This document shows, piece after piece, positions 22,401-34,400 of a DNA stretch of 64,000 nt (its first letter is position 1; each line of letters opens with the position of its first letter). The stretch comes from Pogonophryne albipinna (taxonomy: Eukaryota > Chordata > Actinopteri > Perciformes > Artedidraconidae): the NCBI GenBank assembly GCA_028583405.1, contig CM053261.1, forward strand, positions 16,670,783 through 16,734,782, in the 5' to 3' direction. The notes under the pieces are model-generated. The model saw only the letters and a list, made by a program, of their open reading frames with translations. It was not told the origin of the DNA and did not search any database. A program made the translations under genes and the position numbers.

Positions 22401-25400
22401 AGGAAGAGAACAAAGCACAGCGGTGAACAACAACAAAAAACCACACTGCTCGTTTTATGTCAGTTTAATGCGGCAGTTAATGTTCTTTACAGTTTTAACA
22501 ATAAACGCAGATAAGAGGCCTGTCTCAGTGTGTAATTACTGAGCCGAAACGTGTAATCCTACCGCTGTGGAGTTTTTGTGTTACGTTGAGGAGCGCTCAC
22601 CTGCAGTGCAGATGGTAAAGACCACCTGTACTGAGTCAAAGAAGAAGAACATGACTAGCAGAGACACTGAGGCTCCTATGGGCAGGAACAGGGCCTGTGT
22701 GGAGTCTATAGTCTGAATACCTGCAAAACAATACACACGAAGAAGTGAGGAGAACTTAAAGATACAACAAATGGTTATACTTTTATTTCCAAATAAATCT
22801 TGCGTAGTTTTTTTTTTTGTCCTTGCCTTGTATGTAACACTCACTGTTTGAGTTGCTGTTATTAAAAGACCCTGGCAAGGGGTTCCCATCTTTATCCTTC
22901 TCCTGGTTTTCACAATCCATGTTTAATGACCTGCAGGGGGAATGGGAGGAAGAGCAGGAGAACGTGTTAGACTCAGTAATCACAATCTCAGAAGCAAAAC
23001 GGTGTATATGAGGCTGTGTAGGAGACTTCTGTTCACTACAACAAAGCGCTAGCTGTTATTTATAGACAGATAATAGCTCTGTCAATGGAAGATGACTCAG
23101 TTGGTCTTTTCATAAGTTTGGGGGAAAAACAGCCTTTCCTTTATGTAGGGAATAACAGAGTGGACGTAGTCGAGAACATTCGTTCTCATTATAATTGACT
23201 TCAATCAGTTACAAATGAATGACGTGTGGTTAAAGTGTTGAAATGATGACTACATTTGGCAGACCTGCAGACACTTAAACCTGAAAAAAGTTCTTCACAT
23301 CGACTAACAAAATATTTTCATTTCCTTGCTGTGGTTCTTTCCTGTTCATCTCAGACAAAAGTGAAATAGTCTTAGAAAAAGTGTATTTTCCTCTTTATTG
23401 CGACATGTTTTTCCTCCCTACAGGTGAAGGCCTTCATCACAAGACAGTTTGACAAACATAGTTGCTTTGTCACATTAGGAAAATGCGAGAAACCTCTCGC
23501 ATTGCACGATAAATCTTTAACCTGTTGCGTTATGTAGCAAACAACAGAATTTCCAGAAAATCTACAAAGGAACCCCAGCTAAGTGTATAATACCTTTTTT
23601 TTTTTTCAATATCTAGCTTTTAAATGGATGGAAACTAAATGACTGTATATGATTTCATCTCCTGACAGCAGCAGCTGCAGACTGTAATGAGCTCAGCTTG
23701 ATCTGATCGGTTCAGCCTGAGGATTTAAGCCTGTCAAGCCATTTACTTGATCATAAGACTTATCTAAAAAATGTGTTTTGTCCTAATGTAACTAAAGCAA
23801 TCCAAAATCCATTAGGTGTTGGTTCTTTCAATGCAGCAAATGCACCAAAATCACATTATGTGTAATGTTCACCGGGTATCTTGCAGCGGGAAAGAGTCAG
23901 ACATGGATGCGACGAGTGGTCTTTTACTCACATTAACCAGAACATGTGCATTTTTACTAGATTGAACCCTCAGGAACTGGTTTATGTTCCAAAATGAGAC
24001 TATACACCATGACACTTAGAAGCAAAAGCTTTTGTAAACAAAAGGCCTTTTGTTGAGAGTGGCAGTCATAGCAAGAAGCCTGTGACTGAGTTTAAAGCAG
24101 GGGTGGGGAACCTCCGGCCCCCGGGCCGTATACGGCACGCGAGACCATTTGGTACGGCCCTCGAGGTAATTTATAAACACCGGAAAAAGGAAAAAAAATT
24201 AAGAAATCGAGACCGCAAACAAATTAAACAAGCGAGTGCCTGTTTTTCCTGGCCAAGGTCAGGGTCCTTGAACACAACACGAGCCTAACGTCTCATCACG
24301 TGGTCTATGTCTCGTCTGACAGTGGTGCAGTTCTGACGGAGAGCACCAGAACGTCACTCCGGCACTTCCAAAAATTGCAGTACCCATAAGTCCGTACACA
24401 TGCCGCAGTTTTTGCGTGTCTGTGTCTTTAGTTGAAAGCCCAGTGGCGATCTGTTCATCTGTCATACTGATCATACAGTCAATAACTTTGTTGTTATTAG
24501 CATCTGGTTAGCTAGCTATGCTAACGAATATAAGAAGCTTTTTCTCCAACCAGTGAGGTAAAGGCACATCTTTATATGATCATTATAGTTATAAAACAAC
24601 AAGAGAATAAAGTAAACAGGTATAAAATACTATATGACAGTAAAAAACAGTTGTTATTAATAAACAAGAATACAGTTTGAAATGAGAGTGATTTGTAAAA
24701 TATCCATAAAGAATACATTACAGTTCTGTTTCATATGGGTGTTGAGAGATGTATCCATAGATCTCCTAGTGTTGCTCTCAAAGTGCACCAGATTGATGCT
24801 TTTAACTTAAACATTTAAAAAACAAATCTTCCCGGGGGAGCATGCCCCCGGACCCCCCTAGAGGAGGTTAGGTCCCCCCCAACTTAAATCATGTTCACAT
24901 GGATAGGAAACTAAATACATGTGCACACATCTTGTGTCCATGTCTTTCTGTTTTGGTGGTCATGCCACACCGTGCACGTGCATGCATGTGAGAGTCATGG
25001 TGAGATATCTGGATTAAGAGGTTGCTTTTTCTTTGCACAGCATGAAAGAAAGGCGAAATGAATGGGCTGTGATTTTAGTTTTTTTAAGCAGAGGTCAATA
25101 ACTTGTACGGCCCTCGGAGGATGTTGACACATTTGAAATGGCCCTTGAGAGGAAAAAGGTTCCCCACCCTTGGTTTAAAGCATCAACTGTTATTTTAGAA
25201 ATCACAATAAACAATTATAAGATGTCTTCAGAGATTGTCATGTTAAATATGTGTCCATTCTGCAGTGATGCGAGAAGAAATTCAGACTTGATCTGACAGT
25301 TTTTTTATCGTATCATGAACTTCTGGAGGTTAGAGGTGTAATAATGCAAACAAGGTGTCTTCTGTAAGTCAGTATTTAGAGACACTCACCTGAAGCTGCC

Positions 25401-28400
25401 ATAAACGATGAGGAGGATGGAGATGAGGAAGGTGGACACCTGGCTGGAGTCAACTAGGGAGTACGCCCTGAAGAGGAGAGAGAGATACAAACAGGAACAT
25501 GAGTACACGCGTATATGTGGTGATACTGCAAATTACCTTTAGTGTAATACCAAACATAAAAGTACACAGTGTTTCTGCGTCTAAACATGGTCAGTTTCCA
25601 TAACAACGGCCGTCAAACTGATATTACATCGATTAACAGTAACAACTTGCATTGTTTACTTTTCTACTAAACACACATTGTCCCTTCCTTAAGTTTCACA
25701 TGAACAAAGTAAATGAGGCATTTTGAAAAGACTCCAAGATTACAAGTAGAGATGTCCCGATCCGATCATGTGATCGGGGATCGGAGCCGATCACGTGATT
25801 TTCGAAAGATCGGGATCGGGAGAGAAAAAATCGGGGATCGGGATTTTTTTTTTTTTTTATAATTTTTTTAAAATTTATTTAATGTTACAAAACTAAAATG
25901 ACCATGTTCATGTCTTAAAGTCATCCCGAGGCCTTAGTTTTGGTTTGAAATGACACAACATCATGTATGTGTTGCTTCTTTTGGGCTTGTTTTCAGACCT
26001 GGTTGCTTATTTCTCTCAAAGCTGGCAACAGAGTGGGCGCGCAGTGTCTAGCAGTAAGCTAACGAGAGGCTACGTTCAGCTGGTGACTCGGGACTCGGGA
26101 CAGAGAAAATGTCAGGAGTTTGGAAGTATTATAAAATTGAAAGCGAAGGCAGTGTAACAGCCAGATGCAATGTTTGCAAGGCGGAGGTTCCGCGTGGTGG
26201 AAAGAACAGAGCTACGTTCAACACGACCAATCTAATACGCCACCTGAGAAACAAACACCAACAACAACAGGACGAGTACACAGCGGCCACTCGGGTAACG
26301 GCACTGAAACAACCCACACTTTCAGAGACGTTTAAAAGGAAAGAGAAACTGCCCCAGAACAGTGAAAAGGCCAAACAAATAACAGCCAAGATAGCTGAAC
26401 TCATCGCGTTGGATGACCAGCCGTTATCTGTTACCTTTTTTTTCTCTTAATGCATTGCATAAAGATCGGATCGGGAAAAATCGGTATCGGCAGATTGTCA
26501 AAATCAAATGATCGGAATCGGATCGGGAGCAAAAAAATGTGATCGGGACATCCCTAATTACAAGCCCTTGTTAATGTGCTTCCTCCTTTTGTTGGTGCTG
26601 CCAGCAGACTGCGATTTGATAATGATGATTATTGTTGTGATTTTTGGAACTTGTCCCCGTTTAGTTTGTGAGCATATTACTGATACAAGCTGAGGTGAGG
26701 GAAAACACATGTGTTGTTGGTCTTCAATGCCCATCTGATGCACTCAGACTTCCTGTCATCCTCCAGATCAATTCAATGTTTCCCAACTTTGTTCTTTAAT
26801 GTTCAATAAGTCACTCTAATTATTTATTATTATTAAAGAGGAAAATCTGTCCCTCTGCCATTTCACCCTGCATGAAGCTTCTCCAAGAGAGAGAGAGAGC
26901 GAGAGAGAGAGAGAGAGTTGGCTAAAGGACACACTTTTGGTTAAATATCACAAAAGACTGTTTCATGAATATCTGGCTATACATCTTTTATTTCAAACAA
27001 TGCACATAAATGTATTCTATATCACACACCACCAAGCAGACTTTGAAATACAAAACAAATATGTCAGGTTATTAGCTGTTGAGGCTAATATCCCAATAGA
27101 GACAGTGAGTCATGAGAATGGATTGGCTGGTTTTTGCCACAACTTAAAGTCATATTATGAGAGAAAACAATAGCATGAACACCTGCGTAATAAGTTCTAG
27201 CCTCGGTTTAACTGTGCAGGTATCCCTTTCTCTTTTCTACCTACTTCATATTCAACTCCAACATACACAATATCAGCTCAAAACCATCGTGTCACAGTTG
27301 CATGCTGTAGAAAATAAGAAAAAAGGAGTTTGCCAACGGTAATTTCAGTCAATCATTTCAGATGCTGCAATTTGACAATCCCACATCGGTCGGGGACATT
27401 TTATCACCACTACTTTGAATCTCTGCAGGCACAGGGGACACATTTCCCCCTCCAGCCAAACATACTCCCACAACCAAAATTGATGTGTGTGGATATAATG
27501 TATACATATAAAAATGGAACTGGACCGACTGTTATCAGTGTAGTCAAATAATAAGACAAGAAGAATTTACAATGCTTTTGCATGAATGCCTCAAATGATA
27601 TCCAATACAATGTGAATCCCCGCACAACACAAATGCTGCTGTTAGGACATACATGTTTTCCCAGAGAACGGTGGGTGCCACAATTACACCAAAACAATTC
27701 AATGATAAAAACTGCAAAAAAACTGTTGAAAAACCAACAGTCATACAGTTAGAGAAGGGGTTTATTATCACAACTGAGGCTGGTCCACACCCAAACATCA
27801 ACACTTCCTGGTTGTTGCTGCACCCCTCTCTAATTTCTATGGATTAAAGAACACAAAGTTCTCCATAGATCTAGCCTCTTAATTTTGATATCAAAGATGT
27901 TTGCCACAGTCAAACAGCTCTAGTCTGGGTTTATTTTATCTGCAGACATTCATTAATTGACTCAGTCAAAATTTAATTCTGCAAACATCTTCAATCCTCT
28001 TGCAATCTGTACATGTTATTGTGTTTTGTGAGACTGACTTGAAATACTGAAGAGGAGCTGACATAAGCATATGCTCAGCTAGGCTTATGTTAAAAAGAGT
28101 ATTAATACACTTTAGATTGAAGATTAGGCATCTTAGTTCGGGTTTGTCAAGACATGTATGATCAGGCTTCTAGTTTGCAGACTGGTGTTGTGTCAACGCA
28201 GCAAATTGTTCCCATATAAATGATCTGGGGGCTTGACGTAGCGTAGACATTCAACCTTATAATGCAGGCCTTTTTCTGCGGCAAAGACAAGGCTGCCATT
28301 GTGAAGGCTGCCTGCAGTTTGGATGTGCAGGTTTGACCCCGACCCTGACCTGTCTGTCTCCGTCTCTGGGTGAGGTATGCATGTTGAAGTTAAAAAACAC

Positions 28401-31400
28401 AATAAGACTAGTGAACCCCAATACAATCATCATCATCTCAGTCTGCACTAATGCATCATACACAGGAATCTATAAGCCATCAGCTGATCCATTTGTCTGA
28501 CTAATCAGCTCTATTCAACCCAGTGAGGAGGCTGATATCGTTTTAAATTGGTATGAACACTATCATGGGCTGTGTTGGAAACTTTCCAAATCTAGCTACT
28601 TCATGCACTATATTTCACACTGCCATTTTAGTTGAGTTTCTGAATTCAATATAATGCACTAAGAAATGTCCCTAAATGAAAATAAAAACCCTATTGTGCG
28701 TTTCAATACCCATGCTACCATACTATTTAGTATGCAAGACAAATATTGTTGAAATACATAGAATTACATGTGCAGTATGCCAAACATACCAAGATGTCCT
28801 ACTGCATTAAGGTGCAATTTGTAGTATGAGCACCAGCATCATTTTCTTGCTATTCTGAACCACAATCCATAGCAAGCACAGCGGATATATGAGTGAGAGG
28901 GTCAAAGTTTGAGGCTCAATGTTATGAAGAAATATCCCAATTGTATGCATAGTAAGTGCAACAGTATATTCTTTGTAAGTGCAGCTGCAGTACATACTTA
29001 AAGGAAAGAGAAAGTATACAACTGGGTACGCAGACATAGGGTACAAGATCTGTACAACATGTTTGCTTACAATCCCATAATGCAATCTGTCACATTTTAG
29101 TTACACAAAACTGCACTTGTCTTGCATATATGTAGGACATTATGTTACTGCAGTACATTAATGCCAAAGATATGTTTGAGGTAGTTAATACAAAGTCCCA
29201 CGATCACATAGTTTGTCCTCCACAGTTTATTATTCAAGTGTATATGTCACACTGTATAAAGGGTAAGGTATACTTAGCAGATATTTTGAACTCTTATAAC
29301 CGTAGTGGCCTCAAAAAGTCAGCATTGTGTGGTGTGGGCTATATTAACCACTTTCATTATTCTCAAATGATTGAGAGTAATAAATGAGACAAAGTGGGCA
29401 GAAAGCCTTACAAGTCATGATGACAGATGCTCCATACAGGAAAACCACATTAGCAAAAAGGAAGAAATAAATTGACCCCCGGCAACACTGTCATAACGAC
29501 ACATAACAGGATCTTTGTTTCACTACAAGTTACTGTTCTTCAAAAATAACCAGAGTTGAACCAGCATCTGTAACGGTTTCTTTTATTTTTCCAACTACTA
29601 CACTTTCCTTTGTATCAGAGTTTGATTTAGTGAGCTCTGGGTCATCTTTTTTTTAAAGCAAAAAAATTCGCCCAGTCTAAAATGATAGCAAGCACCTTAA
29701 TCCTTACTTGGTGAAACAACAAACTGTGAATATAAATGGAATACCTGCAACAATCAAATAACAGACCCGAGCTATGAAACTTTAACATAGAGGATAAACA
29801 ATTCAATGCTCTAAAATGTAGCTCATGAGTTAGCGGTTTGCTCAGAAAAGGTCATTCCATTTGGATAATATTGGCTAGCAATGTAAGTTCTAAATTCTAA
29901 TAAGTATACATAGCATTCCCCTAGGTTTACAGAGAGAGGAGCTGTGGATTATTGTTATTGATTAATGTTTAATTTAATGTTTCAGTGTTTCTTATAGTCT
30001 TAACCTCACAACTTAAAATGAAAGTATTTAGTTTATTTAATAAAAGAGCACATGTTCAATGTGAAAAGTGACAGTAGTTATAGATTATTTGCAATTTGGT
30101 GCTATATATATATATTAAAAAAAATAATAATAATAAACACCTTGAATTTCAGGGGGGGGCGCGGGGCTCCGTTGGCAGGGCGCACCAAGACAATGGTAGG
30201 GGAAACACTGCATAGTATATACTAGGGCCTGCAACTAAACGGAGCCCTTTCCTGCTGCTGGCATGGATTGAAAACCATTTCAGTTTTTTGAGTATCGCCG
30301 GGCTGTATTACTAGCTTTCTTCCAAGAGACAAAAGCCCTTGCATAAAAAAATTCTGTGCGGCAAATCATTTCTCATTCTGCTGGCATGTGACGCAGGAAT
30401 TCGCTGTTTCTTTGTGATGCTGATGGGAGGAAATAAGGCACAATCTCCTGTCTTTTTCATTCATTGAGTAGAACAGAAATAACGACAGGGTTTCTAAAGT
30501 GGGAGGAGGGGACTTGTAGTTTACTGTGGAAACAGAACACTGGGACAATACTGCATCATGTAGCTTTGTCCAATACAGACTTCTAGTTCATGACTCAAAA
30601 CACACTTGGGAATCTTTACAGATTTGTCCAAATACAAACAGGCCAGTATACTTGGCCCCGAATGTAGGTCACAACAAATGCGACACAAAATGACTTTTTC
30701 TATTTTTGGCTTTTAAACCAAACAGGTTAAATGTCTTGCCAACAGTTTGGGCTCAAGCATTAAGAAAGTGATTAAGAAACTGACCTTGTTTTTCTACACG
30801 CAAACACAAATGATGTCACTGCCTCACTGTCAACACAGCGGGCAGATAGAAAGCTAGTTTAATCAACCACGGCCCTAATTCATATTCTAGTACCGAACTG
30901 GTTCGTCTGAAATCTGCGCACAGAAGCCTGTAGAACATGGGTGGGATAGATGAATGGAACATTTAAAAAAAAAAAATACAATCCCGGACTGTTGAGGGCT
31001 GGATGGCCGCCCAAAATGCCATAAGACGTCCTTGTTCACTGACAGACTAGGTTTTCAATAACACAATTCCAATACGGTCCTCCATCAAGCCCAGTTGCAT
31101 GCATGACTTGACCACTAAGGCCCAGGTCACCAGACCACAATGAAGACTTTTACAGATGCTGCCATGTGAGGTCTCAATATCTAAAATAATATCTAACTCA
31201 GGTCTCACCAGATTATACACATGGAGATAAATTACACAAACTGAAAAGATTGGGAGCCCCTGACATTAACAGTTACATTAACTTTACGCTCAATATCATT
31301 CACTTCAGCTTGCAGTAGCCACTGGCTGGATTTGTCACTGGACCTTGAATTGGGAATTAACATTTATCTGCCTCCACTTTCTCATTCAATTATGGATGTA

Positions 31401-34400
31401 GTGGGGACAACAATTGTATCTGTGATCAACGGTGACCTCTTTGCCTCCTGTGTAGCTTCTGTGTGTGTTTAAGGCCCTTCCCTGGTTTTATTTCCCTGTT
31501 TGAAAGAGAGTTGATAAGGAGTCAGCGTAGAAGTTGATTGAAAAGATTGACAAAGGGCATGTGAGGTTCTGGGTCTATCAGCAGCCCAGAGGCACAACGA
31601 TGCCTTGCAGAATTATGACTTTAGAAGAAACTAGGGAAAAGACACATCAATATTCGCTGCTGGTCAGATATCAAGACAGAATTCCAGATTTAATCATTTT
31701 GTTGTTCCTCAAAGCAAATTAACATAAGCAGTAAAGGTTCAGCCTCAAAGTTCAAGATGTATCAGGCTTTTGTATCTTGAAATGTAAACTATTAAGGCTT
31801 TGAAATTCTGAAGGCTAATCTTGAGTGAGGATTCGGTTCAAGGCATAAGACACAGATGCTTCAGTATTCTGTCAGATTTAAACAGATCAATGATGTCCTT
31901 TAAAGCATTAGTAGCGAGTTAATTCTTTACATGTAAAAAGGGATGTAAAAGCGAATATGTGAGGTTTCTTGCGGTCATTTGTCTTCTGTAGTGTAACACA
32001 GATGCTTAGGAAGGACATCACTAGATATTACTGTTAATGAGGTGAATCGACTTATTTTAAATGTGAAGTCAATTTCAATATCTCCTACTTTTTTTTAACT
32101 CTGAACGTCTACTTGATCGGTACATTTATAGAAAGGCCAAGTTTAAATTAGATTGCACGATGGATAGTCTTGATATTGGGATTAAGGAATTAGATCTTAG
32201 TAACCATCAAATGAATTAACAAAAAAGGAAAAGGAAATGTACATAATTTAGACCTGCAACCATTGCCATCCAAAGCAAGCCATAGTATGTGTGAAAACAC
32301 TACATTACACACAGTATAATATGTGTCTTTCAGTTTGATTGATGTGGTTGGTGGCTGCCCTGTTTATACTGAATATTATACCTGGCTGTGCGGGCAGAGT
32401 GGGTTGACTGACTAACAGCGAGAGCTCGGTCATGATAACAGAATGTTTTTGTTCACTCATGTGATAACATCACTAAGTCCTGTTATTCATATGCTTAACA
32501 ATGTGTTCAACTGAGACGCTAAACCAAGCAAATGCACACAATTGGGCAAAAATAGCTACTGCAAAATATAAGGATGCAATTTAAAAAGGGCAGAATTTTT
32601 ATTTACCAGCGATAGCAAATAATGGTAAAAGGTGGTGGTTTCTTACTAAATATTTTTTTTTTTATCGGACTAAAAGCTTTCACAAGATGGTACAAACAGG
32701 TTAATTGACTCATTGAGGTTTCTCAGATACAAAGAGAAATGTATATATAGACAATTAAATAGCATATGGGTATAAGGCCAACCAGGTTGGTCTGCTCTAA
32801 CCTAATGAGTGATTGTATATGATGTGTCTTTCAGGAAGCACTACTTTCACAATTTCACCTAAAATGGGATGGTTTTAAAGTTCTAACCTACACAGCATGC
32901 AATTGACAAGCTGCAAAACCTCAAAAAAAGGAAGTGAAGCTAAGAGGAAAAAAAACCTAATTACAAATAGATAACCCAGTGTTATGTAACAAAGCTATCT
33001 ATTGATTAGCATTGAACTGAAACTAGCGCCATGACAGTTAAAAGGGGCAACAAAACACTACTTGGCAGCTTTCAAACAAAACTGTACATTAGCCAGTTGA
33101 TCACCACAACGCTGAGCAGGGCTTGCCGTGGTTTACCTATAAAATGCTGCCAAGCCCAGCATCCAAACCACATGTCTGCACACAAAGTAATTAGCGGACT
33201 GTGTCGTCTAACATTTGCTTTGATCAAATACCACAAAAACAATTTATAACAATATTTAAGACTCTGATTGTTTGCATTGGTGCTTTCAGGGGTCATATGG
33301 CTAAAGATGTGAGGGCAGAATAACAAAAGCAGACAAAACTGTCGGATTAACATTTCAAAAGACTGGATGAGGTTTTAAAAGCACTATGTACATTTAAATA
33401 TAATAAATAAGTGATTTGATGTAGTCGTCACACAGTTAACTAAAAATGCATTAGCATTTCTCAACCACAATTACGCCAAATGAAGGGTTTTTAACTCCTG
33501 TATAAAGATGGATATGATGGCGATGTAATTTGTACATTTTTCATTCCGATTTACAGCCTCCAAAGTCTTAGATGTTCATACTCGTTTACAACCTAATGTC
33601 TGTGAAACCAATTAAAATGTAAGGACATAAATAAAAAAGCAATAGCTTGTGTCAGTGTTGTAATATTTTAGATGATGGTATGTTTATGTGCAGTGCAAAC
33701 AAATTGCTGATTCATTTTAAATCAGTGACTGTCTTAGTCTTTGCATAATGCAGTGGTAAAATGTGACTTATGATTTGTGGTTCTAAAGCCAAATTTGTTC
33801 AGCTTTAGTATAGTTGAAGCTTCAGCTGTGTTGCCACCTTTACTCAATTCATCTCTGAATAATCTTCACTGACATTTAGGCAAGTCTCACACTAAAGATT
33901 GACACTGTCCTAATAGTGTAGAAAAAGAGTAAACATTATACATGCGATTTCCTGTGCATTTCCTCTCATATATAAACATATTATAACATTCCCCAAAACC
34001 TCAGTGAATGTCTTGAGTATTGTTAAAGGTCCATCTTATCTTAGAATTTAGGTTAAATAAAATATAAAAGGCCGTCAATACTAACAGTTAAAACATGTAA
34101 AAATATCTGTGTTAATGACAAAACGTTGGCATATTATAACCTCAAAAGAGAAATGTTTTAGTGGTTGAGCACTTTGGATGTATGACAGGATGTGTATCAA
34201 AACTAATGACACAAAGCTCCTACACATTTGTCCAAATATAGTAGAAAAAAACCTTGGTTAAGCCGTCTCAAACCGATACTAATCAAGTCAAACAATGGAT
34301 GGGAAAAGAATAACAGGACTGAAATTCCAAAAATGATTCACAAAACAATGATATAAATGCGAGTTTTACAAAGCCAAGCATCCACACACAGCTTTTCTGT

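Noticed and set aside
28560..29390. AGTATGC/GCATACT-rich stretch like a fish DNA transposon
   Set aside because: No paired terminal repeats or target duplication could be found by eye.
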